From NCBI GenBank assembly GCA_002686365.1, contig NZBZ01000004.1:162752-197571 (forward strand): 34,820 bases of DNA, read 5' to 3'. Numbering within the stretch: the stretch's first letter is position 1; every line of letters starts with the position of its first letter. This stretch comes from a bacterium. Its GTDB lineage: Bacteria > Patescibacteriota > Minisyncoccia > UBA6257 > GWB1-50-10. Shown in pieces: positions 15,650-23,602 of this stretch. Made by a program: the position numbers and the translations under genes. A model generated the notes under the pieces. The model was not told where the DNA came from, did no database searches, and saw only the letters and a program-made list of their open reading frames with translations.

Positions 15650-16660
15650 ATGGCTGATATACAGACAACTGTTATAAAAAGAAGCCCAATTGTGCCCCTT
15701 TGGACGTTTTTGGTTATTGAGGTTTTGGCTATTTTAATCTTTTTTATTGCTGCTCAGTTTGATACTTTGAAATTTCAAGTTTATTCGTTTATTCCAATTT
15801 CTAGTTTTTTGTCTTATGAGATGACGAAGTTTTTTATTCTTTCTATTATTCAATTCGTAATAACCGTGTATGTTTTTTTGCGGTGGTATTATGAGTCGTA
15901 TGCAGTTCGCTCAGGTTCTCTTACGCATCATTGGGGCGTCTTTTTCAAGAAAGAAAAAACATTTTCTCTTAGTCCATCAATGTCAATTGCGATTTCTCGG
16001 GGTCCCTTGGGCAGGCGTCTTCGCTATGGTTCTGTTTCTATAGATAATACGTTGAAGAAGCCGTTGGTTGTTCTGGCCCATGTTTCTCGGCCGGATGATG
16101 TTGTACGTACTTTGAAGCGTTTTCTGCATCAAGGACATGGGGATTTTCGTAAAGAGCCGGACGCAATGAAGCTGCTTCGCGGGGAGGAGCATGAGCTTTT
16201 AGAGTTCAAATCATCTCTTCGTTTTGATTATAAGAGCGGTCAGGTGAATCGTGATTTGGAGAAGTCGATTATGAAGACAATTTCCGCGTTTTTGAATACA
16301 AGAGGGGGTCATTTGGTGATTGGTGTGAATGACAAGCGGGATCCTCTGGGGCTCACGAAAGATTATGGAACGCTGCGGCGGTCTGATAGTGATGGATTTG
16401 AAAATCATTTTACACAGATTTTCAACTCGGCTATTGGGCCGGAATTTCGGCACTTGGTGAAGCTTTGGTTTCCTATTGTGGGGGATAATACTATTTGTGT
16501 TGTTCAGGCTGTTTCAAGTCCTCGTCCGGTCTATCTCAAGCTTGATAATAATGAGCACTTTTATGTTCGCACTGGAAATGTTTCAACTCCTCTTAGGATG
16601 AGTGAGGTGGAGGCATATCGGAAGTCCCGCTGGCCGAGTCGTTTAGTGAGGGGGGCGTGA
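15650..16660 (+). CDS. Membrane protein with C-terminal AlbA_2 (divergent AAA-4 / Schlafen-like) domain
   Basis: 336 residues from the ATG at 15650; a GTG at 15638 after AGGAG is a possible alternative. Two N-terminal hydrophobic helices (VPLWTFLVIEVLAILIFFIAA and FFILSIIQFVITVYVFL) are followed by a PH-like beta segment (YAVRSGSLTHHWGVFFKKEKTF). From about residue 180, EEHELLEFKSSLRFD, KTISAFLNTRGGHLVIGV and HFYVRTGNVSTPLRMSEV form an AlbA_2 domain, a module of nucleic-acid-linked or regulatory proteins. The combination suggests a membrane-tethered regulator or nuclease-like protein; the function is not known. A 30-bp palindrome abuts its promoter. Confidence 0.8.
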   Translation: MADIQTTVIKRSPIVPLWTFLVIEVLAILIFFIAAQFDTLKFQVYSFIPISSFLSYEMTKFFILSIIQFVITVYVFLRWYYESYAVRSGSLTHHWGVFFKKEKTFSLSPSMSIAISRGPLGRRLRYGSVSIDNTLKKPLVVLAHVSRPDDVVRTLKRFLHQGHGDFRKEPDAMKLLRGEEHELLEFKSSLRFDYKSGQVNRDLEKSIMKTISAFLNTRGGHLVIGVNDKRDPLGLTKDYGTLRRSDSDGFENHFTQIFNSAIGPEFRHLVKLWFPIVGDNTICVVQAVSSPRPVYLKLDNNEHFYVRTGNVSTPLRMSEVEAYRKSRWPSRLVRGA

Positions 16661-16696
16661 TTTTGTTATATTTATTTCTTTACTTCAATTTTTTAG

Positions 16697-16726
16697 ACGT
16701 ATCAGTGTACTAGTACACTGATACAT
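16697..16726. repeat. 30-bp palindrome, copy 3 of 3, upstream of obgE
   Basis: The internal 26 bases (GTATCAGTGTACT and AGTACACTGATAC) are perfectly palindromic. Compared with copies 1 and 2, the wobble is repaired to a true pair and one outer base differs. It overlaps a possible TTGGCG -35 at 16726-16731. Confidence 0.9.
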
Positions 16727-16782
16727 TGGCGGCGGAGGATAGTGTGTTTATTTATGGCTGGTAAGTCTGTATAGTTGCAGTA

Positions 16783-17775
16783 ATGATTATTGATGATGTA
16801 AAAATAAATGTTTCCGCAGGCCATGGAGGCAAGGGGTCTGTGGCGTTTCAAAAGACAAAGCAGGCGCTTGGGCCGACTGGCGGCAGTGGGGGCAATGGCG
16901 GGAGTGTTATTTTTAGAGGTGTTTCTGATTTAACCGCGTTAAACCAATTTCGTAATAAGATAGATCGAGTTGCTGAAAACGGAAGAGATGGACGGCCTCA
17001 GTTTCGTGACGGGAATACTGGCAAAGACTTAGTTCTTAATGTGCCTGTTGGTACGGTTATTCATAATTTGAATACTGATGATAAGCAGGAAATTATTAAG
17101 GTGGATGAGCATATTGTTATAGCGCGAGGGGGGAACGGAGGCAAGGGAAATTTTCTATTTCGTTCATCCCGCAATACAACACCAAAGCAGTTTCAGCCGG
17201 GTCTTCCGGGGGAGGGCGCGCGTGTGCGGCTTGAGTTAAAATTTATTGCTGATGTTGGGCTTATTGGATATCCGAATGTTGGAAAATCAAGCTTGCTTAA
17301 TGAGCTTACAAATGCGAATAGTAAGGTTGCGAATTACCATTTTACAACTCTTGAGCCCAATCTTGGTGTGTACTACGGGCTTATTCTCGCGGATATTCCT
17401 GGACTTATTGAGGGCGCCTCTAAGGGAAAGGGATTGGGCATTAAGTTTCTTCGGCATATTGAACGCACAAAAGTACTTTTTCATCTGGTGAGTGCTGAGT
17501 CTCAAGATCTGGCAAAGGACTATAGGTCTATTCGTAAGGAGCTGAGCGCGCACAATAAAGAAATTTTGAAAAAGCCGGAGTATGTATTTTTGAGCAAGAG
17601 CGATATTCTTACAAAAGAAGAAATAAAGGAGAAGATTTCCAGTCTGGAAAAAATTTCAAATCAGAAAAATTCAAGAATAAAATCTGTTATGTCTCTTACG
17701 ATTTATGATGATAAGGATTTAAAGAGAATAGAGAAGATTCTTAATTTACTGAAAAGGGAGAAGGGGCTTGATTAG
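16783..17775 (+). CDS. obgE: GTPase Obg/CgtA
   Basis: 330 residues. The N-terminal Obg fold is glycine-rich (GPTGGSGGNGGSV near 30-42, GRDGRPQFRDGNTGKD near 67-82, ARGGNGGKGNF near 114-124). The G domain has G1 GYPNVGKSS at 162-170, G3 DIPG at 204-207, and G4 SKSD at 271-274 (commonly NKxD). There is no OCT domain after the G domain, so this is the short form. Obg acts in large ribosomal subunit assembly and stress control. A TATAGT box (16770-16775) lies seven bases before the ATG; a second possible promoter (TTGGCG, then TATTTA) abuts the upstream palindrome. Confidence 0.95.
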   Translation: MIIDDVKINVSAGHGGKGSVAFQKTKQALGPTGGSGGNGGSVIFRGVSDLTALNQFRNKIDRVAENGRDGRPQFRDGNTGKDLVLNVPVGTVIHNLNTDDKQEIIKVDEHIVIARGGNGGKGNFLFRSSRNTTPKQFQPGLPGEGARVRLELKFIADVGLIGYPNVGKSSLLNELTNANSKVANYHFTTLEPNLGVYYGLILADIPGLIEGASKGKGLGIKFLRHIERTKVLFHLVSAESQDLAKDYRSIRKELSAHNKEILKKPEYVFLSKSDILTKEEIKEKISSLEKISNQKNSRIKSVMSLTIYDDKDLKRIEKILNLLKREKGLD

Positions 17776-17807
17776 AAAAAAATATCTGAAAGTATCATAA
17801 TAACAGC

Positions 17808-18365
17808 ATGCTAATTTTATATATTATTGTTGTGGGAGTTGTTGTGGGGTATGTGGTGAGTTTTCGAAAATCTATATTTTCCAAAGCTCTTTGTATATTT
17901 GCTTCTTTCCTCGGCTCTCTTATTGGGGCACTTCTTTCGTTAGGAGATTCTGTACTTTACTTGAAATATCCTTTTTTAAATATGTGGACAGTGCCTGTTA
18001 TTTTTTCTGTTGCGCTTGCGTTTATAGCTGTGTTTGCCCACAGGGGAGGTATTAAGAGAATTATTCTCCTTGTTGTTCTTGTGATTGCGGTTATTGCAGG
18101 CGCTTTTTATTTGTACTCCACTTTTTTGAATCGTGCGTTAGAGGATTCTTCAGTTACTAATTCTAGAGCTGTAGACTGCTTGCCAGAGCAGAGAGATGTT
18201 GACGCGTGTATTGAGATATATCAGCCAGTGTGCGGGATTGTAAATGTGCAGTGTGTTACAACGCCATGTTATCCTGTGCAGGAGACATTTGAAAATTCAT
18301 GTAAGGCGTGTAGTAATTCTTTGGTCAGTTCTTATGTAGAGGGTGAGTGTTTGGCTGTTCAGTAG
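17808..18365 (+). CDS. Membrane protein with exported Kazal-like Cys-rich C-terminus
   Basis: 185 residues. Four hydrophobic helices occupy about residues 1-115. The C-terminal ~60 residues (CLPEQRDVDACIEIYQPVCG, then VQCVTTPCYPVQETFENSC and CKACSN...YVEGEC) hold nine cysteines with the Y-x-P-V-C-G core of Kazal-type folds. This pattern recurs in exported CPR proteins, where it probably serves as a disulfide-stabilised surface domain; inhibitory activity is not shown. It starts 32 bases after obgE. A CATAAT box at 17796-17801 lies six bases before the ATG, suggesting its own leaderless transcript. Confidence 0.7.
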   Translation: MLILYIIVVGVVVGYVVSFRKSIFSKALCIFASFLGSLIGALLSLGDSVLYLKYPFLNMWTVPVIFSVALAFIAVFAHRGGIKRIILLVVLVIAVIAGAFYLYSTFLNRALEDSSVTNSRAVDCLPEQRDVDACIEIYQPVCGIVNVQCVTTPCYPVQETFENSCKACSNSLVSSYVEGECLAVQ

Positions 18366-18419
18366 GTTGGGGTTGATATAGTGTTTTGAGAATTGGAAGT
18401 TTTGAGGCGAGTATTATAT

Positions 18420-18440
18420 GCAGCGCGCTCTGCTGTTTTT
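18420..18440 (+). terminator. Intrinsic terminator
   Basis: GCAG and CTGC around CGCGCT, followed by TG and seven T. It ends the Kazal-like membrane gene. Confidence 0.6.
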
Positions 18441-18453
18441 TTGGTGCGGGTTT

Positions 18454-18480
18454 TATCTGTAACACAGTGTGTTACAGATA
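18454..18480. repeat. 27-bp perfect palindrome
   Basis: TATCTGTAACAC and GTGTTACAGATA flank AGT. It ends 18 bases before the TTGACG -35 of the next gene and could be an operator. It resembles the 30-bp palindromes in size and position but not in sequence. Confidence 0.8.
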
Positions 18481-18498
18481 TTTAGTTGTGTTATGAAA

Positions 18499-18527
18499 TT
18501 GACGTTTTTTAGGATTTGTTTTATTGT
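18499..18527 (+). promoter_or_regulatory. Sigma70-type promoter
   Basis: TTGACG (18499-18504), 17 bases, TATTGT (18522-18527). The leader to the GTG at 18591 is about 57 bases and contains a Shine-Dalgarno. Confidence 0.6.
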
Positions 18528-18590
18528 TTCTTTTGGAATGAGGGGTGCGGCTTATATACAATAACAATAAAAGATATAGGGAGGCAGACA

Positions 18591-19193
18591 GTGAAAGAGT
18601 TCCTTGCGATGGTTTCCGCAGTACTTGTTATAGTCATCTACGGCGTTGGTCTTATTCGGTATGTCTTCCAGGTGATTCGTAATCCTGAGGCTAAGGCCTT
18701 TATGCTCTCTACGTGGCTTCTCTTCAGCGTTGCAACTGGATTGAATGTGTTCAGTTTTTTCTGGGGAGGAGATCGGGAGTGGTACAGTGGTATTTTGGGC
18801 ATTTGCGATTTTGCCCTCTGTATCATTGTTTTTCTAATTACTCTCAAATTCGCGTATGGGGGCTTTCATCTCAAGCCGTTCGAGTGCTACTACCTGATCG
18901 GAGCGGCAGCTATCGTTCTGTTCTGGATTTTGTCGGATAGTTCTCTTGTCACGAATCTGCTTGCAGAGGGCTTGCTTGTCGTGGCATATATTCCGACTAT
19001 CCATAACATACTAGTAGAGCGAAAGAGCAGCGAGCCAGTATCTACGTGGTACATACTTCTCTTGGGAACGGTCTTCTCTTTTCACCCTGCGATTGCGGAA
19101 GGGGAATGGCTTTCCGTCATATACTCGTTCCGTGCCTTTGTCTCTATACTTCTCGTTCTTGGGTTCACGTTCAAGTTTCGAGGGGTTGCCTGA
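18591..19193 (+). CDS. Seven-helix membrane protein of unknown function
   Basis: About 200 residues. The GTG at 18591 is chosen because GGGAGG lies eight bases upstream; an ATG at 18609 is an alternative. Six or seven hydrophobic helices are visible. Two helices begin with a proline/serine-tryptophan pattern (NPEAKAFMLSTWLL and SEPVSTWYILLLGTVFS), faintly like an internal duplication as in PQ-loop/SWEET transporters, but no diagnostic PQ pair is seen. Codon use (C-ending, e.g. ATC and CTC) and a conventional leader set it apart from nearby leaderless genes. The product cannot be named. Confidence 0.65.
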   Translation: MKEFLAMVSAVLVIVIYGVGLIRYVFQVIRNPEAKAFMLSTWLLFSVATGLNVFSFFWGGDREWYSGILGICDFALCIIVFLITLKFAYGGFHLKPFECYYLIGAAAIVLFWILSDSSLVTNLLAEGLLVVAYIPTIHNILVERKSSEPVSTWYILLLGTVFSFHPAIAEGEWLSVIYSFRAFVSILLVLGFTFKFRGVA

Positions 19194-19218
19194 ACTAACC
19201 CGTTTGGACGGGCATTAT

Positions 19219-19248
19219 TCGGCAGCTTTCATTAGTTGCCGATTTTTT
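19219..19248 (+). terminator. Intrinsic terminator
   Basis: TCGGCAGCT and AGTTGCCGA (one G-T pair) are followed by six T. It separates the membrane gene from the convergent PspC gene. Confidence 0.85.
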
Positions 19249-21062
19249 ATTCAAAGGAGCGGTCTATTTTTGCCTCTTCTTGGGGGATCTGTTTTATATA
19301 TCCTGCTCCTGAAATTTCCTGTGTGACATTTACTGCCTCGCCTATGTAGGAGAGTTTGCTTGCTCCGGAGAGAATAGTATTGAGCGAGTTCTCTATGTTC
19401 GCAGTAATACTTGATGCTCCTGATGCAGTTATTTTTGCGTCTAAGATTCTAAATTCATATCCGCTTACATGTGATGCTCCGCTTAAATCCATGTCTAGTG
19501 TTTTTGTTTCACCAACGAGTTTTATTTTTGATGCGCCTGATGCCCTGAAAGTTGTTGTGGTATTTTTTAGACTTGCCAATAGGCTTGTTGCTCCGCTTAG
19601 TGATATGTCTATTTTGTCACTTTCAAATTCAGTTACTACTCCCTCAATGTTTCCGCTTAGTTCGAGTTCTTTAAGCAGGGGAGTGGTTATTGTGATTTCC
19701 GCGCCATCTTTTATTGGGCAGAAGAAGAAGCAGAATTTGTATGGCCGTTCGAGTTCCACATTTAGCGTGTTGTCTTCGTCTACTTCTATTTCTGTGCGTT
19801 CGTGTGCCTCTTCAGAGTCGAGCACTGTGATTGTTTGCTTGTCTCCATGATGTATTAGCGCTTTTAAGTTGTATCCTTCTAAGGATGCGATAGAGAACTC
19901 ATCAAGATTTTCGTATTTTACTTCATACTTTTCACTATCGGATAGTTCTATTGACGCGTCATATATGCCCTGCTCGATTCTTGGGATATGAATGGCGCCG
20001 AGCGCGAATGCAAATGTCAGGGCAACTATCCAGACAAAGATTAGTTGCAGCATTACTGGTGTTGTAAATCGATTTTTTTTCTGCAGTATGCTGATGCCCA
20101 TAAGCATAATGACAAGCAAAGGGACGAGTATGACCAGATATGCTGCTATGAATAGAATGATTGAGAGTGTTCCTGAAGATGTTATTGAGTTTAATATGGC
20201 GAGCACTTCGGGCTGCATGCTTATGGCTTCTTTGCTTACAAGAAGGGTTATTGTAGCTGCTGTTATTCCTGCAATGCTGAAGACCGCGCTTATAAATAGG
20301 GCAATGCCTAAGATGATGCGAATTGGTTCGAAGATAATTTTAAATATTAGTCCTATTATCTGAAATATTTTTTGTAGTACTCCGCGTTTTTCTTTTTTTG
20401 GTGCTGGTTCTTTTTCTCCGTCTTCTTCGCGGTCGTGCTTGTTGGCGTTTTTCCTGTTTTTTATTTTTTCTACGCTTTCTTCTACGATTTTGCTGATTTT
20501 CGCAATGGTTACTTCTTCACCACGCATTTCCAGCTTTTGCGCAGTGGTTTCTGCTTTTGGGACTATGAGTGCAAGGATGATGTAGAGGATTACTCCGAAT
20601 CCGCCAAAGAAGATTGAGATTGCAAAGAGTAGGCGGACGATTGTGGTGTCTATGCCAATGTATGCAGCAATGCCTGATGCAACACCTGCGATAATTTTGT
20701 CGTCAGAGTCTCTGTGTAGGCGTCTTGTGTTTTGGGTTTTTGTTTGCGGTTCTTCTGGCGTGCCGTATTCTTCAAAGTCTTCTGGTTTTCCCATGGCGTG
20801 AATTATGTCTTCTACATGAGAGATAGAGATTGCGCTCTTTTCGTTTTTCCTTTTCGTAATTAGTTTTTCTGCAATACTCGTTTCAATATCTTCGATAATT
20901 TCTTCTGACTCTTCTTTTTCCGCAAAGTGTTTTCTAATTGATTCGAGGTAGTTCTCAAAAGTGTTTTCTAATTGATTCGAGGTAGTTCTCAAGTTTTTTG
21001 TATGCGTCTTCTTCTACTGCGAATACTATTCCTCCAATTGTTATGTTAACTATTTTTTTCAT
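19247..21062 (-). pseudogene. PspC-domain membrane protein with putative-adhesin (DUF2807) C-terminus, broken by a 34-bp tandem duplication
   Basis: The natural start is the ATG at 21060-21062, giving MKKIVNITIGGIVFAVEEDA and KKLENYLESIRKHF, then a TGA at 20955-20957. The stop is created by an exact tandem duplication (20924-20957 and 20958-20991); with one copy removed the frame continues into AEKEESEEIIEDIETSIAEKL, as expected. As it stands only a TTG at 20992 could open the rest (581 residues). That part has a PspC domain (DKIIAGVASGIAAYIGID, near residues 96-150), further membrane helices, and a C-terminal beta-solenoid of GAS repeats (LSGATS, ASGASK, LSGASH, LSGASKLSYIG) typical of DUF2807. 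It would be an envelope stress or surface protein. It overlaps the padR gene by 17 bases, forming an operon. Confidence 0.88.
20924..20991. repeat. Exact 34-bp tandem duplication inside the pspC-like gene
   Basis: Two identical 34-bp units lie head to tail. Because 34 is not a multiple of three, the second copy shifts the frame and produces a TGA after 35 codons. Confidence 0.95.
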
Positions 21063-21405
21063 TATTTTTGATTAGTGCGTTAATTGAATTATTTAGACCT
21101 TTCCACACGCTTTCTAATTGTTTTAAGATTTCTCTTCCTTTGCGTGTGAGTGTGTAGTACTTGCGCGGCGGTCCGCTTTTTGACTCCTCCCAAGTGTATT
21201 CGACGAGCCCCAGATGACGCAGTCGGCTAAGGAGGGGATAGAGAGTGCCCTCAACTATGATGAGGTCGGCCTTTTTCAGCTTTTTTATAATGTCAGAGGC
21301 GTAGCTTCTGCCTTCTGCAATGATAAGGAGGACAGGGAACTCGAGGATTCCTTTTCTAATTTGCGCCTTTGCATTTTCTAAGTCAAATTCTTCTTTTTTG
21401 TTCAT
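21046..21405 (-). CDS. PadR-family transcriptional regulator
   Basis: 119 residues. The PadR winged-helix signature is clear: ILEFPVLLIIAEGRSYASDII (helix and recognition region), VEGTLYPLLSRLRHLGLVEY, then PPRKYYTLTRKGREIL on the wing. The C-terminal helix for dimerisation is short, as in the PadR-s2 group. It lies just upstream of, and overlaps, the PspC/adhesin-like gene, the usual pairing in which PadR controls a membrane-stress partner. The -10-like GATACT (21414-21419, reverse strand) is eight bases before the ATG. A ten-base inverted repeat (21419-21451) overlaps the promoter and is the probable autoregulatory operator. Confidence 0.92.
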   Translation of the reverse strand: MNKKEEFDLENAKAQIRKGILEFPVLLIIAEGRSYASDIIKKLKKADLIIVEGTLYPLLSRLRHLGLVEYTWEESKSGPPRKYYTLTRKGREILKQLESVWKGLNNSINALIKNNEKNS

Positions 21406-21418
21406 GCTTGAACAGTAT

Positions 21419-21451
21419 CACATAGTACCTTGTAAAGCAAAGTACTATGTG
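21419..21451. promoter_or_regulatory. Probable PadR operator: inverted repeat over the padR promoter
   Basis: CACATAGTAC (21419-21428) and GTACTATGTG (21442-21451) are complementary with a 13-base centre and sit on the -10/-35 region of padR. Confidence 0.65.
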
Positions 21452-21487
21452 GATAACTTTTCCTGTTTATGATTTTATGGAAAAAGA

Positions 21488-21515
21488 AAAACGATGACAC
21501 CGGTGTATCATCGTT
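21488..21515 (-). terminator. Intrinsic terminator for the minus-strand gene at 21557-21814
   Basis: On the minus strand, AAACGATGATACACC pairs with GGTGTCATCGTTT (one bulge), followed by TTTCTTTTT. Confidence 0.75.
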
Positions 21516-21556
21516 TCACGAATGGGGGCGTGGGGGCATGTTGGGAGTGGTTGGCG

Positions 21557-21814
21557 TTACAGAAGGGGGGTGGTCTTGATGCTCCCGGCCGGTCGAATCT
21601 TGATTCCGGGAATGAAGCTGAACGAGACGGGGGTGGTCTTGATGCTCCCTGTTGGCCAGATCCTTACTCGGCCATGTTCCGTGTGGATCGGGGGGTCCCA
21701 AACCCTGCGCACTTCTCCTTGAGATCTATCCCTGGGTCTTCCAGGACAGAATGGATAGAATGTACCCGTTCCCCACCTTGGGTCTTCCGGGATTTCCGTG
21801 GCTGCTTTTTTCAT
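21557..21814 (-). CDS. Small protein with two GSIKTTP repeats, unknown function
   Basis: 85 residues from the ATG at 21814. The C-terminal half contains a repeated strand-like pattern: RVRIWPTGSIKTTP and IKIRPAGSIKTTP, separated by VSFSFIPG. A TTGACA (21886-21891) with a 17-base spacer to TAAAGA lies upstream on the same strand, and a good terminator follows, which together favour this strand over overlapping plus-strand frames. Codons end mostly in C or G, unlike the surrounding genes. No known family. Moderately sure it is real. Confidence 0.5.
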   Translation of the reverse strand: MKKAATEIPEDPRWGTGTFYPFCPGRPRDRSQGEVRRVWDPPIHTEHGRVRIWPTGSIKTTPVSFSFIPGIKIRPAGSIKTTPLL

Positions 21815-21862
21815 GGGCCCGTGTCTCGATTCTTTGTATACGCCCTTGTTTCCCCTAGTATG

Positions 21863-21891
21863 TCTTTAGCACATTATTGTATTTTTGTCAA
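21863..21891 (-). promoter_or_regulatory. Possible promoter of the 21557-21814 gene
   Basis: On the minus strand TTGACA (21886-21891), 17 bases, TAAAGA (21863-21868); the -10 is poor. Confidence 0.4.
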
Positions 21892-21924
21892 TCCTTTGCT
21901 AAATCATTGAATTATGGTCTGGGA

Positions 21925-21953
21925 TTGACATTTTTATTTGTTTATGCTAGTGT
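21925..21953 (+). promoter_or_regulatory. Promoter of the cold-shock gene
   Basis: TTGACA (21925-21930), 17 bases, TAGTGT (21948-21953). The leader would be about 86 bases, consistent with the long structured leaders common for csp genes. Confidence 0.55.
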
Positions 21954-22045
21954 TCATGTATCAAATGGGAACTGTAGTAAAAGCGTAGTCGGGTTTTGTT
22001 CGCAGTCTTTGCATTTGAGTTCTATTCACGTTAATTTCTATAAAA

Positions 22046-22246
22046 ATGGCAGAAGGAACAATTACTCGATTGACTGATCGCGGATTCGGATTCATCGCTC
22101 GTGATGGAGAGGAAAAGGATCTCTTTTTCCACTCTAATGAGTTGAAGGATGTAGAATTCAACGATCTTCAAGAGGGAGACAAGGTTACGTTTGAAGTAGA
22201 GGAAGGTCCGAAAGGACTTAATGCTACCGGCGTTTCCAAGGTCTAA
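22046..22246 (+). CDS. Cold-shock domain protein (CspA family)
   Basis: 66 residues, the standard size. Motifs: GTITRLTDRGFGFIARDG with RNP1 (GFGFI) and DLFFHSNEL with RNP2 (LFFHS), then the EGDKVTFEVEEGPKGLNATGV strand region. It binds single-stranded RNA and DNA, acting as an RNA chaperone in cold or translation control. It has a TTGACA-type promoter and a leader of about 86 bases, one of the few genes here not in the leaderless class. A terminator follows at once. Confidence 0.96.
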   Translation: MAEGTITRLTDRGFGFIARDGEEKDLFFHSNELKDVEFNDLQEGDKVTFEVEEGPKGLNATGVSKV

Positions 22247-22259
22247 CTATAAACAAAGC

Positions 22260-22291
22260 TGCCCCCGCTTGCGGGGGTGGTTTTGTTTTTG
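22260..22291 (+). terminator. Intrinsic terminator after the cold-shock gene
   Basis: CCCCCGC and GCGGGGG pair tightly and are followed by TGGTTTTGTTTTT. Confidence 0.85.
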
Positions 22292-22322
22292 GGGTTTTGA
22301 TTCTTGGGATATAATAAGAGTA

Positions 22323-23585
22323 ATGTCTGAACGAGGATTTATAAGCATTATTGTCGTAGCTGTAGTTGCAGTTTTTGTAGTTGGCGTTGGTGGAGTTGCT
22401 TTTTTCGGAACATCTCCTTCAAGAGTAGTTTTAATGGAGACACAGAATATTCAAACGAGGCAGGAGGGTATGCAGAGAGAGGTTTTTGTACCGGATTCCA
22501 GATTAGTTCATGAGCCGCGTCAGAGAGAAGTGTCTGTATCTTATCCTACTCAAATTATAGAAGGGGGCGATGTTAGTTTAGGGAATGTTTTTCCACAGGT
22601 TGATTTGATAAGTAATGCTGTGTCTGGGGTTGATGCAGCAAAGGATGTTGTTCAAGCTGTTTTGCCTCAGGTTGTTTTGGAGGAGCCAATTTACGAAGAG
22701 CCGAGTGTGCATGTAGATAGTCTTGCGGCGCAGTTTTCTATTTTAGAGAGTGAGCTTTTGAATGCGCAGTCCGTAGGGTCAAATCTTTCAGAGTCTCATG
22801 CAGATAGGGTTTTAAAAGATATTGCAGAGTTGGAAGTGCAGGGATATTTGATTAGTGAGGTTGTACGGCTTCGGGAGCTTGTAATACAGCTTAGTCCGCA
22901 CTTGCAGGATTATAGTGAGAGTCAGGTGGTAGAGATGCCTGTTGAGTCAGTATCTTTGCCTCCTCAGCCTCCTCAGGAGACTTGTGTGAGTAATCCGAAT
23001 CCTGTGCTTACTGCAGATATTACTGATATGTGGCGTGTTTCTCAGATTACTCCTCCTGGTGTTCTAATGGGCGGTGTGCAGTTAAAATCACATTCATATA
23101 TTTGGATTGAGGATGGGGGAACGGTTCCAGTGTATGCTCCTGCAGATGTGGAGCTTGTTACAGGCGCGTATTATCTTGAGGGCGGAATTTCGCAGTATAT
23201 ACTTATATTTCGTTTGAGTTGTGAGGTAGATATAAAGTTTGATCATATATTAGAGCCGATTGTTGCGATTCGAGACGCGTTTCCAGATACGCCAAAAGGG
23301 GATACTCGGACAGATCCTGTTGGCCCAATTTCTTTTAAAGCAGGGGATGTTGTTGGATATACTTCCGGCACTCCAGAGGCGCATAACTGGGATTTTGGGC
23401 TGTATAATGATTCAGTTGCGGATCCTGATGCAAATGTTCCAGAGGCAGTTGGTACGGATTTGCGCGCTAACTGTCCGTATGACTACTACTCGTCAGATAG
23501 GCGGCAGACATATTTTGATTTGATGGGCTATTCCTTGCTTGGAGGAGCGGATCCGTACGTTACATATTGTGATTTGCAGCGTTAA
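22323..23585 (+). CDS. Membrane-anchored exported protein with M23/LytM-like domain
   Basis: 420 residues from the ATG at 22323. Residues 6-29 form a membrane anchor (FISIIVVAVVAVFVVGVGGVAFF). A low-complexity, Val/Glu/Gln-rich stalk and a short helical segment (SILESELLNAQS, VLKDIAELEVQG) lead to a C-terminal beta domain from about residue 225. It has HSYIWIEDGGTVPVYAPADV, IFRLSCEVDIKFDHILEP and FKAGDVVGYTSGTPEAHNWDF, which match the order of strands in lysostaphin-type M23 folds. The zinc-ligand pattern HxxxD...HxH is not intact, so it may be a non-catalytic wall-binding domain. TATAAT at 22310-22315 lies seven bases before the ATG; an upstream in-frame start at 22221 would run through the csp terminator. 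Confidence 0.7.
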   Translation: MSERGFISIIVVAVVAVFVVGVGGVAFFGTSPSRVVLMETQNIQTRQEGMQREVFVPDSRLVHEPRQREVSVSYPTQIIEGGDVSLGNVFPQVDLISNAVSGVDAAKDVVQAVLPQVVLEEPIYEEPSVHVDSLAAQFSILESELLNAQSVGSNLSESHADRVLKDIAELEVQGYLISEVVRLRELVIQLSPHLQDYSESQVVEMPVESVSLPPQPPQETCVSNPNPVLTADITDMWRVSQITPPGVLMGGVQLKSHSYIWIEDGGTVPVYAPADVELVTGAYYLEGGISQYILIFRLSCEVDIKFDHILEPIVAIRDAFPDTPKGDTRTDPVGPISFKAGDVVGYTSGTPEAHNWDFGLYNDSVADPDANVPEAVGTDLRANCPYDYYSSDRRQTYFDLMGYSLLGGADPYVTYCDLQR

Positions 23586-23602
23586 TAAGTATTAATTAGA
23601 TA

